Shown: positions 1 to 5,458 of the stretch, in pieces
How the letters are laid out: the number at the start of each line of letters is the position of its first letter
How positions within the stretch are numbered: position 1 is the first letter of the stretch
Assembly (NCBI GenBank): GCA_051744845.1
Contig: JBNJDJ010000085.1
Span: 1-6,637, forward strand
Direction of reading: 5' to 3'
Source of the DNA: JBNJDJ01 sp051744845
GTDB taxonomy: Bacteria > Bacillota > Clostridia > Peptostreptococcales > Acidaminobacteraceae
Length of the DNA stretch: 6,637 bases
Made by a program: the position numbers and the translations under genes
Notes under the pieces: generated by a model
Databases searched by the model: none
What the model saw: only the letters and a program-made list of their open reading frames with translations
Told to the model about the DNA's origin: nothing

Positions 1-200
1 TTTTACTAACTAAAAGTTCAGGAAAAGTTTTTTCTATAAAAGAAATTTATCAAAATGTTTGGAATGAAGATCCATATAATTCACAAAATACAGTTGCAGT
101 TCATATTAGAAGGATTAGAGAAAAAATTGAGATAAACTCAAAGAATCCTAAGTATTTAAAGGTGGTGTGGGGAATTGGATATAAAGTTGAAAAAATTTAG
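1..200 (+). CDS. Response regulator, OmpR/PhoB family, C-terminal fragment (5' end outside window)
   Basis: The frame is open from the window edge (first full codon at position 3) to TAG at 198-200, giving the last 65 residues of a winged-helix DNA-binding domain. The visible sequence has the recognition-helix and wing signatures of VanR-like OmpR/PhoB regulators: SIKEIYQNVWNED, then NTVAVHIRRIREKIE, then YLKVVWGIGYK near the C-terminus. The receiver domain with its phosphorylated aspartate would lie upstream and is not seen. By family knowledge it would be phosphorylated by the partner kinase and bind direct repeats in target promoters. The kinase gene begins inside its last codons, so the two are almost certainly co-transcribed and translationally coupled. 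Target genes cannot be inferred from the window. Confidence 0.95.
   Translation, partial: LLTKSSGKVFSIKEIYQNVWNEDPYNSQNTVAVHIRRIREKIEINSKNPKYLKVVWGIGYKVEKI
158..167 (+). promoter_or_regulatory. Ribosome binding site of the histidine kinase (supports the TTG start)
   Basis: AAAGGTGGTG is one base off the ideal AAAGGAGGTG and ends 7 nt before TTG 175. It lies inside the response-regulator coding sequence. There is no ATG in the kinase frame before residue 311, well past the first two membrane segments, so this site decides the start. Confidence 0.7.
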
Positions 201-2178
201 TCACTCGATTATAATAAAGTTTTTATTATTTATTTTTATAGTATTGTCTTTTACTTTTTTTATTAATTTGCTTATAGGTACTGATGGAAAAGATTATCAA
301 GTTTTAGAAGTTTTATCAGATGAAAACTATTTTGATAGTACTAGATTTGATAAAAACTTTAGATATAAGCTTAATAAAATACGCAATAAACTAGTTAATA
401 AAAAATTAAGAGTTGATATTGAAAATGGAGATACTATTACAAAGGAAAAAATAAAAAATAGATTAGCTAAAAGAATTGATAATGAAAAACTTTTAGAAAT
501 AGATTTTTCTTTATTAGAAACTAAATATAAAGAGGAAATAGCTAAAATAAAAAAAGATATTAAATCAGATGAGCTAAGAGAAAATTTAAAAGAATTTCAA
601 AAATATGAAATTAAAGATCTTAATTATTTTGTATCAAGTGATGGTATAAGTGTTTCAAATGTAGAAGAATCAAAAGTAAAAGATTTCAAGAAAAATGATT
701 TTCATATTATAATAAATGATAAAAATAGATTGATTAATCCTAAAACAGCAGAAAGATTTTTATATAGTTTTCCTAATTATTATAATAGATTAGAAGAAAT
801 AAGTGATGAAATATACTTAACTATTTCAAATGAAAAATTAAATCAAGAAATTAAAAATTGGGAAAAAGATAGAATTAAGGCTGAAAATTTATTTAAAAGA
901 TTAATTTTAACCTTTATATTAGGTATAGTTGCATTTATATGGTTAGTAGTTATAACAGGACGAGATAGTGAAACTAAAAAAATAAATTTAAATACTATTG
1001 ATAAGCTACATGTTGATACTAATATTTTAGTTATTATAGGATTATTAACTTTATTATTTTTTTCTTTTGAAGGATTAATAAATACTACTTTAAAAAATGA
1101 TACTAAAATGTATTTTTATTATATTACTGTTGTTATTTCTACTTTTGGTTTAATGTTAATATTGTCATTAGTTAGGCATTTAAAAAATAAAACTTTTTTT
1201 AAAAATACAATTTCTTATTCGATTATTTCTAAGATTTTTTCTTTAATAAAAAGACTTTGTTTTAATTTATATGATATTTTGAAAACTTTATTTAATGTTA
1301 AGGCATTTGGCTATAAAGTTATTCGTTTAAGTGATTTAAATGAGATTAAGAAAGGTTCTAAGAAAATTCGCGAAGGGAATTTAGATTATAAAATTAATGT
1401 AAAAAATAAAGGTGTTTTAAAAGATTTATCAAAAGAAATAAATATGATTGCTCAAGGTTTAAAAAAAGCTGTAAATAATGAAGTTAAAAGTCAAAAAATG
1501 AAAACAGAATTAATAACTAATGTATCTCATGATATTAGGACTCCTTTAACTTCTATTATAACTTATATAGATTTAATTAAATCAGAAAAATCTAAAGAAA
1601 AACAAAAAGAATATATTGAAGTTATAGATAAAAAGTCTCAAAGGTTAAAAACATTAACTGATGATTTATTTGAAATGTCTAAAGTTAGTAGTGGCAATAT
1701 AAATTTTGAGAAAGAAAAAATTGATTTAGTTTCTTTAATTAATCAAGTTTTAGGAGAATTTGAAAAAAATATTAAAAATTCAGATCTAGATTTTAAAGTT
1801 GACTTAAAAGAAGAGAATAATATATTTATAAATGCTGATGGGAAACTTTTGTATAGAGCTATTGAAAATATATTTTCAAATATATTTAAATATGCTTTAG
1901 TAGGTTCAAGAGTATATATTGATGTAGTTGAAAAAAACAATCGAATTAATATTATTTTTAAAAATATCTCAAAATATGAATTAAATATTTCTGAACAAGA
2001 ATTAATGGAAAGATTTACTCGAGGCGATAGATCTAGAAATAGTGAAGGAAGTGGACTAGGCTTATCTATTTCTAAAAGTCTAATGGAAGTTCAAGATGCT
2101 AAGTTTAAAATAAAAATAGATGGAGATTTGTTTAAAGTTATTTTAGATTTAGAAAAGTGGGATTTTAGTGAAAAGTAG
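175..2178 (+). CDS. Membrane-bound sensor histidine kinase (VanS-like catalytic core), 667 aa
   Basis: This is the sensor kinase of the two-component pair. The start is TTG 175, chosen for its Shine-Dalgarno, which gives a 26-nt overlap with the regulator gene. Domains in order: membrane segment about 12-34; charged, probably extracytoplasmic region about 36-238 with lysine/glutamate-rich helical character; three further membrane segments about 243-262, 282-302 and 312-334; HAMP-like linker about 385-435; HisKA domain with the H-box SHDIRTPLTS, phospho-accepting His452; HATPase domain with an N-box around Glu564, Asn565 and Asn569 and a G2 box EGSGLGLSISKS at 624-634. The usual G1 box DxGxG is replaced by FKNIS (595-599) before an ERFTRGD block (612-618), a pattern I recall from clostridial VanS-like kinases, so I expect it to be active. 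The sensor region matches nothing I recognise and the signal is unknown. At 667 aa it is much longer than classical VanS. No terminator of its own follows the stop codon. Confidence 0.93.
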   Translation: MDIKLKKFSHSIIIKFLLFIFIVLSFTFFINLLIGTDGKDYQVLEVLSDENYFDSTRFDKNFRYKLNKIRNKLVNKKLRVDIENGDTITKEKIKNRLAKRIDNEKLLEIDFSLLETKYKEEIAKIKKDIKSDELRENLKEFQKYEIKDLNYFVSSDGISVSNVEESKVKDFKKNDFHIIINDKNRLINPKTAERFLYSFPNYYNRLEEISDEIYLTISNEKLNQEIKNWEKDRIKAENLFKRLILTFILGIVAFIWLVVITGRDSETKKINLNTIDKLHVDTNILVIIGLLTLLFFSFEGLINTTLKNDTKMYFYYITVVISTFGLMLILSLVRHLKNKTFFKNTISYSIISKIFSLIKRLCFNLYDILKTLFNVKAFGYKVIRLSDLNEIKKGSKKIREGNLDYKINVKNKGVLKDLSKEINMIAQGLKKAVNNEVKSQKMKTELITNVSHDIRTPLTSIITYIDLIKSEKSKEKQKEYIEVIDKKSQRLKTLTDDLFEMSKVSSGNINFEKEKIDLVSLINQVLGEFEKNIKNSDLDFKVDLKEENNIFINADGKLLYRAIENIFSNIFKYALVGSRVYIDVVEKNNRINIIFKNISKYELNISEQELMERFTRGDRSRNSEGSGLGLSISKSLMEVQDAKFKIKIDGDLFKVILDLEKWDFSEK

Positions 2179-2181
2179 TAT

Positions 2182-2210
2182 TTGACAAATTCAAATAATT
2201 TGTTTATAAT
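2182..2210 (+). promoter_or_regulatory. Consensus sigma-A promoter of the aspartate kinase transcript
   Basis: TTGACA (2182-2187) and TATAAT (2205-2210) are exact consensus hexamers separated by 17 nt. The promoter starts 3 nt after the histidine kinase stop codon. Transcription is expected from about 2216-2218, just upstream of the SAM riboswitch P1 stem, so the RNA would begin with the aptamer. Confidence 0.9.
2185..2203 (+). repeat. Perfect 7-bp inverted repeat inside the promoter, possible operator
   Basis: ACAAATT (2185-2191) and AATTTGT (2197-2203) are perfect inverted arms around a 5-nt spacer. The dyad covers the 3' half of the -35 hexamer and the spacer up to the -10, where a repressor could block RNA polymerase. 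AT-rich sequence produces such dyads by chance, and no regulator is identified, so operator function is inference only. Confidence 0.4.
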
Positions 2211-2226
2211 AATAAAAATTAAATAT

Positions 2227-2311
2227 AAGTTTATCAAGAGAGATGGAGGGACTGGCCCTGTGAAATCCGGCAACCTATTAAATTAGGTGCTAATTCCAGA
2301 TAGATAAAATT
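2227..2311 (+). ncRNA. SAM-I (S-box) riboswitch aptamer
   Basis: The conserved S-box core is directly readable: GATGGAGGGACTGGCCC (2242-2258), TGAAA (2261-2265), CCGGCAACC (2267-2275) and GGTGCTAATTCC (2286-2297). P1 is formed by 2227-2235 with 2303-2311, 8 of 9 positions paired. The P3 stem is CCTA/TAGG (2274-2277 with 2284-2287). By family knowledge this RNA binds S-adenosylmethionine and, when bound, stabilises P1 and lets the downstream terminator form, switching the gene off. Its target here is the aspartate kinase, the first enzyme of the route to homoserine and methionine. The lysine and T-box leader signatures are absent. Confidence 0.96.
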
Positions 2312-2329
2312 TTAGTAACTCTTTTCTCT
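2302..2329 (+). promoter_or_regulatory. Antiterminator pairing of the SAM riboswitch
   Basis: AGATAAAA (2302-2309) can pair with TTTTCTCT (2322-2329), 7 of 8 positions, with one T/C mismatch. The left arm is also the 3' strand of P1 and the right arm is the 5' strand of the terminator, so the structures exclude each other. This is the expected S-box logic: low SAM favours this hairpin and read-through. The pairing was found by eye and no energy was computed. Confidence 0.6.
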
Positions 2330-2347
2330 TGAGAAAAGGGTTTTTTT
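2319..2347 (+). terminator. Intrinsic terminator of the SAM riboswitch
   Basis: A 9-bp stem (2319-2327 with 2332-2340, one T-G pair) with a CTTG loop is followed by seven T residues (2341-2347). It lies between aptamer and gene and is the off-state of the riboswitch. Because nothing resembling a terminator follows the histidine kinase, it may also end transcripts coming from the two-component operon. Confidence 0.92.
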
Positions 2348-2352
2348 AGTTT

Positions 2353-2359
2353 AGGGAGG
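2353..2359 (+). promoter_or_regulatory. Ribosome binding site of aspartate kinase pointing to an ATT start
   Basis: AGGGAGG is a strong Shine-Dalgarno, followed by six T residues (2360-2365) and then ATT at 2366. No ATG, GTG or TTG lies at a useful distance in any frame. The spacing of 6 nt from GGAGG equals that of panB and panD in this window, which makes ATT 2366 the best start. ATC 2372, at 12 nt, is the alternative. Confidence 0.75.
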
Positions 2360-2365
2360 TTTTTT

Positions 2366-3565
2366 ATTAAAATCGAGGTCAAAAAGTTTGGTGGTTCTTC
2401 TGTAAAAAATATTGCATACATTAAAAAAATAGCTAAGTCAATAAAAAAGAATATTAAAGATAAAAAATATATTATTGTTTTATCTGCAATGGGTAATGAA
2501 ACAAATACTTTATTAAAAAGTGCAAGAAAAATATCAAATAATCCTAGTAAAAGAGAAATAGATATGCTTTTATCTACTGGAGAACAAAAATCTATTGCTT
2601 TATTATCAATTGCACTAAATGATTTAAATATAAAAACTAAATCATTAAATGCAAATCAATGTGGAATTGAAACTGATAGGAATTTTTCTAATGCAAAAAT
2701 AAAAAAAATTAATTCAAAAAAAATAAAAAGCATTTTTGAAAAATATCAAGTTTTAGTAATAGCTGGTTTTCAAGGAATCTGTTTTAAAGGATTAGATATA
2801 ACTACTTTAGGAAGGGGAGGATCAGATACAACTGCTGTTGCTCTAGCTAGTTGTTTAAATTTAAAAAAATGCGAAATAAATACTGATGTTAAAGGAGTAT
2901 TTACTGTAGATCCAAATTTATATAAAGATGCTAAATTAGTTACCAGTCTTTCATATAAAGAAATGTTAGAATTTTCAGAAGCAGGAGCTAATGTATTACA
3001 TAAGAGAGCTATTAATTTAGCATTAAAAAATAATATTAAGTTAGTTGTAAAATCAACTTTTAATGAAAAGTTTAAAACTATTATAAAAGGAGAGATTATG
3101 GAAGAAAGTAAAATAAAAGGGATAGGAGTTAATAATACAGTAGTTAAGATTAAATTAAATAATTTACCGATTGAGAAGGAAGTTTTTAAAGATATATCAG
3201 TAAAATGTATTTCAAATGATATTTTTATAAATCATCTATATACTACTAAAAGTAAAGATACTAAAGATATATGTGTTTTAGTAAATTTTGAAGACTTTGA
3301 TGAAGTATATAATTGTTTTATTAATTATGCTAATAAGTTTGATAAAAGTTTTGTCTGTTTTGAAAAGGATGTTTCTTTAATATCTTTAATAGGTAATGGT
3401 ATTATAAAACAAAAAGAAATTTTACAAAAATTTTATAATGTAACTGATGATTTAAATATTGATTATGAAAATATTAAATTTTCAGAATTAAATATAAAAT
3501 ATATTATTAAAGATAATTTAGTAAAAAAACACGTTAAAACTTTGCATGAAAAGTTAATAAAATAA
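2366..3565 (+). CDS. Aspartate kinase (aspartokinase), monofunctional, apparent ATT start, 399 aa
   Basis: The enzyme phosphorylates L-aspartate with ATP to 4-phospho-L-aspartate, the first step to lysine, threonine and methionine, in the cytosol. It is LysC-like, but which isozyme symbol applies is unclear. Counting from ATT 2366, motifs are KFGGSS (7-12), VLSAMG (38-43), STGEQ (70-74), GFQGI (134-138), TTLGRGGSDTTA (146-157), TDVKGVFTVDP (173-183) and GANVLH (207-212), so the catalytic domain is intact. The C-terminal regulatory part (about 250-399) keeps the length of two ACT units and a VSLISLIGNGI strand (336-346) but is otherwise divergent. The frame is open from a TGA at 2330 and has no ATG/GTG/TTG before KFGGSS. 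Starting at ATG 2489 would lose the first 41 residues, including the nucleotide-binding lysine motif. The total of 399 aa fits the family's roughly 400. Regulation is by the SAM-I riboswitch. Alternatives to an AUU start are ATC 2372 or a sequencing error. Confidence 0.93.
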   Translation: MKIEVKKFGGSSVKNIAYIKKIAKSIKKNIKDKKYIIVLSAMGNETNTLLKSARKISNNPSKREIDMLLSTGEQKSIALLSIALNDLNIKTKSLNANQCGIETDRNFSNAKIKKINSKKIKSIFEKYQVLVIAGFQGICFKGLDITTLGRGGSDTTAVALASCLNLKKCEINTDVKGVFTVDPNLYKDAKLVTSLSYKEMLEFSEAGANVLHKRAINLALKNNIKLVVKSTFNEKFKTIIKGEIMEESKIKGIGVNNTVVKIKLNNLPIEKEVFKDISVKCISNDIFINHLYTTKSKDTKDICVLVNFEDFDEVYNCFINYANKFDKSFVCFEKDVSLISLIGNGIIKQKEILQKFYNVTDDLNIDYENIKFSELNIKYIIKDNLVKKHVKTLHEKLIK

Positions 3566-3578
3566 AATGACCTTTTTA

Positions 3579-3607
3579 TTTACTAAAAGTTAAATGTATG
3601 TTAAGAT
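3579..3607 (+). promoter_or_regulatory. Probable promoter of the pan operon (extended -10)
   Basis: TTTACT (3579-3584) and TAAGAT (3602-3607) are separated by 17 nt. Each matches four of six consensus bases, and a TG one base before the -10 (3599-3600) makes it an extended -10. The expected start of transcription, about 3613-3615, falls at the foot of the leader hairpin, which supports the call. It is weaker than the promoter at 2182, and no terminator follows the aspartate kinase, so some transcripts may also enter from upstream. Confidence 0.6.
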
Positions 3608-3685
3608 GAAGTTGAGATGATATCGTAATGAATCATACTCTTTGTTAATTAGTTTTAAAAATCTGCTTTGATCTTTTTAGACAAG

Positions 3686-3722
3686 GACAGGATATAGTTT
3701 TTGTATTCAACTCTATCTTGTC
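3686..3722 (+). promoter_or_regulatory. Antiterminator hairpin of the pan leader
   Basis: GACAGGATATAGTT (3686-3699) pairs with AACTCTATCTTGTC (3709-3722): 14 positions with one G-T wobble and one mismatch, around a 9-nt loop. The right arm is exactly the 5' strand of the downstream terminator, so only one can form. A competing outer pairing GACAAG/CTTGTC (3680-3685 with 3717-3722) is also possible. The pairing was found by eye, without energy calculation. Confidence 0.65.
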
Positions 3723-3744
3723 ATGGGCAAAATAGAGTTTTTTT
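3709..3744 (+). terminator. Intrinsic terminator in the pan leader (attenuator)
   Basis: AACTCTAT (3709-3716) pairs with ATAGAGTT (3732-3739), continued inward by TTGTC/GGCAA (3718-3722 with 3726-3730) around an ATG loop. A run of T residues (3738-3744) follows. It ends 13 nt before the panG start codon and so must be a conditional stop for the operon, not the end of the aspartate kinase transcript alone. Confidence 0.85.
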
Positions 3745-3747
3745 ATT

Positions 3748-3753
3748 GAGGAG
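3748..3753 (+). promoter_or_regulatory. Ribosome binding site fixing the panG start at ATG 3758
   Basis: GAGGAG precedes ATG 3758 by 4 nt. The in-frame TTG at 3701 lies inside the leader hairpins and would add 19 residues ahead of the Rossmann strand, so it is not the start. Confidence 0.85.
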
Positions 3754-3757
3754 ATAT

Positions 3758-4639
3758 ATGAAAATAGGTTTTATAGGTGCTGGTAGAGTAGGTAAGATCT
3801 TTGGAAAATATTTAATAAATAAAGGCTTTAATGTTTTAGGATATTCTAATAGATCAAAAGAAAATTTAAAAGAAGCTATTAAATATACTAATACATCTGA
3901 GTTTAGTAATAGTGAGATAATTAAAAATTGTGATGTAATTTTTGTTACTGTTAATGATGACAATATAAAAGATGCTTTAGATAAAAGTATAAGTAATTTA
4001 AAAGATTTATCAAATAAAAGCATTTTACATATGAGTGGTGCTCATAGTTCCAAACTACTTAAAAATGCTTTTGATAAAGGAGCAAAAATTTATTCATTAC
4101 ATCCATTACAGTCTTTTTCAGATTTAGATACTGGAGTTAAAAATTTAGAAAATACTTATTTTTCAATTGAATCTTATGATAAAAAGATAGATAAAAGAGT
4201 AAAATCAATTTTAGAAAAGCTACACAGTTATTTTGAAATTGAATCTTCAAAAAAAGATATTTATCATATGGCTGCATGTGTATTTTCAAATTATTTAACT
4301 ACTTTGATGGATTTTGGATTAGAGTTAACTTCTTCTTTAGATATTGATAAAAAAGATGCCTTTGAGTCAATGAAACCACTTATTTATGGAACGCTTAAAA
4401 ATATTGAAAATCAAGGTATTGAAAAATCTTTAACTGGTCCATTAGCTAGAGGTGATGTAGATACAATAAATAAACATTTAGATAGTTTTAATAATGAAAA
4501 TAAAGAATTTGAAAGTTTTTATAAGTTTTTAGGAATAAAAACATTAGATTATATTAAAAAGAATGAAATTTTAAAAGATAAAAAGATATCTGATTTAAAT
4601 AGATTATTGGAGGATAAAAATGAAAAAAATAACAACTAA
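3758..4639 (+). CDS. panG: Ketopantoate reductase, PanG type (Rossmann-like/DUF2520 family), 293 aa
   Basis: It is predicted to reduce 2-dehydropantoate (ketopantoate) to D-pantoate with NAD(P)H, the step done by PanE in E. coli. The N-terminus MKIGFIGAGRVG carries the dinucleotide-binding GxGxxG (7-12). Family signatures follow: HMSGAHSS (91-98), HPLQSF (115-120), AACVFSNYL (172-180, start of the helical C-terminal domain) and LTGPLARGD (225-233). These mark the Rossmann-like plus DUF2520 architecture, not PanE. PanG was described as an alternative ketopantoate reductase in Francisella, with functional homologues reported in Clostridium difficile and Enterococcus faecalis. Being first in an operon with panB, panC and panD supports that role. 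It overlaps panB by 20 nt in another frame, so translation is probably coupled. Without the context it would be called an oxidoreductase of unknown substrate. Confidence 0.9.
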   Translation: MKIGFIGAGRVGKIFGKYLINKGFNVLGYSNRSKENLKEAIKYTNTSEFSNSEIIKNCDVIFVTVNDDNIKDALDKSISNLKDLSNKSILHMSGAHSSKLLKNAFDKGAKIYSLHPLQSFSDLDTGVKNLENTYFSIESYDKKIDKRVKSILEKLHSYFEIESSKKDIYHMAACVFSNYLTTLMDFGLELTSSLDIDKKDAFESMKPLIYGTLKNIENQGIEKSLTGPLARGDVDTINKHLDSFNNENKEFESFYKFLGIKTLDYIKKNEILKDKKISDLNRLLEDKNEKNNN

Positions 4640-5450
4640 ATCTTTTATACAAAAAAAAGAAAATAATGAAAAGATTACTATGTTAACAGCTTATGATTAC
4701 TCAACAGCTAAACTTTTAGATAATGCTGGAGTAGATAGTTTATTAGTTGGAGATTCTTTAGGTATGACAATCTTAGGATATGATGATACTTTAAAAGTTA
4801 CTGTTGATGATATAATACATCATACAAAAGCTGTAACTAGAGGAACAAAAAATGCTTTAGTAATTGCAGATATGCCTTTTTTAAGTTATCATATTTCTGT
4901 TGAAGATACTATAAAAAATGCTGGTAGACTTATACAAGAAGGTGGAGCAAAAGCTGTTAAATTAGAAGGTGGAGTTGAAGTTTTAGATAAAATAAAAGCG
5001 ATAATTAATGCACAAATACCTGTATGTGGACATTTAGGTTTAACACCTCAATCTGTTAATATGATGGGTGGATTTAAAGTTCAAGGTAAAAGTGAGAAAA
5101 GAGCTAAAAAGTTAATTGATGATGCATTAAAGTTGCAAGAGGCTGGAGTTTTTGCTATAGTGTTAGAAGGAATTCCTGCTAGATTAGCTAAGATTATTTC
5201 TGAAAAATTAACTATTCCAACAATAGGAATAGGAGCAGGGAAAGAATGTGACGGACAAGTTTTAGTAGTTCAAGATATGTTAGGAATGTATTCAGATTTT
5301 ACTCCAAAATTTGTAAAAAAATATGCAAATTTAAATATATCTATTGAAGACGCAGTAAAAAGTTATATTGAAGATGTAAAAAATAAGAAGTTTCCTGAAA
5401 AGAAACATACTTTTAAAATAGATGACGAAGTAATAGAGAAATTAAATTAG
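4620..5450 (+). CDS. panB: 3-methyl-2-oxobutanoate hydroxymethyltransferase (ketopantoate hydroxymethyltransferase)
   Basis: The enzyme transfers a hydroxymethyl group from 5,10-methylenetetrahydrofolate to 2-ketoisovalerate, giving ketopantoate, the first committed step of pantothenate synthesis. It is a cytosolic TIM-barrel enzyme. The 276 aa are near the family's usual 260-280. Visible motifs: MLTAYDYSTA (21-30), the metal ligands Asp45 (VGDSLG), Asp84 (ADMPF) and Glu116 (KLEGG, with Lys114), HLGLTPQS (138-145), the catalytic Glu183 (VLEGIP), GIGAG (203-207) and CDGQVLV (210-216). All are intact. GGAGG at 4609-4613 lies 6 nt before the ATG and within the end of panG. The gene starts inside panG and is followed by panC after 8 nt. 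Confidence 0.98.
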   Translation: MKKITTKSFIQKKENNEKITMLTAYDYSTAKLLDNAGVDSLLVGDSLGMTILGYDDTLKVTVDDIIHHTKAVTRGTKNALVIADMPFLSYHISVEDTIKNAGRLIQEGGAKAVKLEGGVEVLDKIKAIINAQIPVCGHLGLTPQSVNMMGGFKVQGKSEKRAKKLIDDALKLQEAGVFAIVLEGIPARLAKIISEKLTIPTIGIGAGKECDGQVLVVQDMLGMYSDFTPKFVKKYANLNISIEDAVKSYIEDVKNKKFPEKKHTFKIDDEVIEKLN

Positions 5451-5458
5451 GAGTTAAT

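Larger units (their letters stand above)
3611..3744 (+). ncRNA. Structured leader RNA of the pantothenate operon, candidate pan-motif RNA
   Basis: The stretch between aspartate kinase and panG holds no gene and folds into regulatory hairpins. The first is 3614-3621 paired with 3632-3640: three pairs (GAG/CTC), a single bulged A at 3637, five pairs (ATGAT/ATCAT), and a 10-nt loop ATCGTAATGA. It is followed by an antiterminator (3686-3722) and a terminator (3709-3744) that share a strand. The published pan motif is, as I recall it, a simple hairpin with conserved bulged or unpaired positions found only ahead of panB, panC or panD operons, in Clostridia among others, often as two tandem copies. 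Position and hairpin shape agree. I could not compare the bases to the covariance model, and I see no convincing second copy. A T-box is ruled out by the missing TGGNACC element. Confidence 0.6.

Noticed and set aside
2227..2311. Lysine riboswitch, as often found before lysC
   Set aside because: The conserved blocks are those of SAM-I, and the length and sequence do not fit a lysine aptamer.
2329..2349. Short leader peptide starting at TTG 2329
   Set aside because: It spans the terminator stem and T-run, has no ribosome binding site, and encodes only six residues.
2489..3565. Aspartate kinase starting at ATG 2489
   Set aside because: The 41 codons upstream are open and encode KFGGSS and the first strands of the kinase fold, and there is no ribosome binding site before 2489.
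3572..3589. Terminator after aspartate kinase (CTTTT/AAAAG hairpin)
   Set aside because: A five-pair stem with one G-C pair and no T-run after it is too weak to be called.
3656..3678. Second pan-type hairpin in the leader
   Set aside because: TAAAAA/TTTTT pairing with a two-base bulge can be drawn, but it is nearly all A-T and does not resemble the first hairpin.
3611..3744. T-box leader ahead of panG
   Set aside because: No TGGNACC-type T-box element and no specifier stem were found, and the downstream genes are not tRNA- or amino-acid-charging targets.
3701..3757. N-terminal extension of PanG from TTG 3701
   Set aside because: It lies within the leader antiterminator/terminator and adds residues before a standard Rossmann start; GAGGAG precedes ATG 3758.
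1743..4023. Minus-strand open frames at 1743-1940, 2091-2273 and 3721-4023
   Set aside because: They lie opposite well-supported genes or the riboswitch, lack family motifs and convincing ribosome binding sites, and reflect AT-rich antisense frames.
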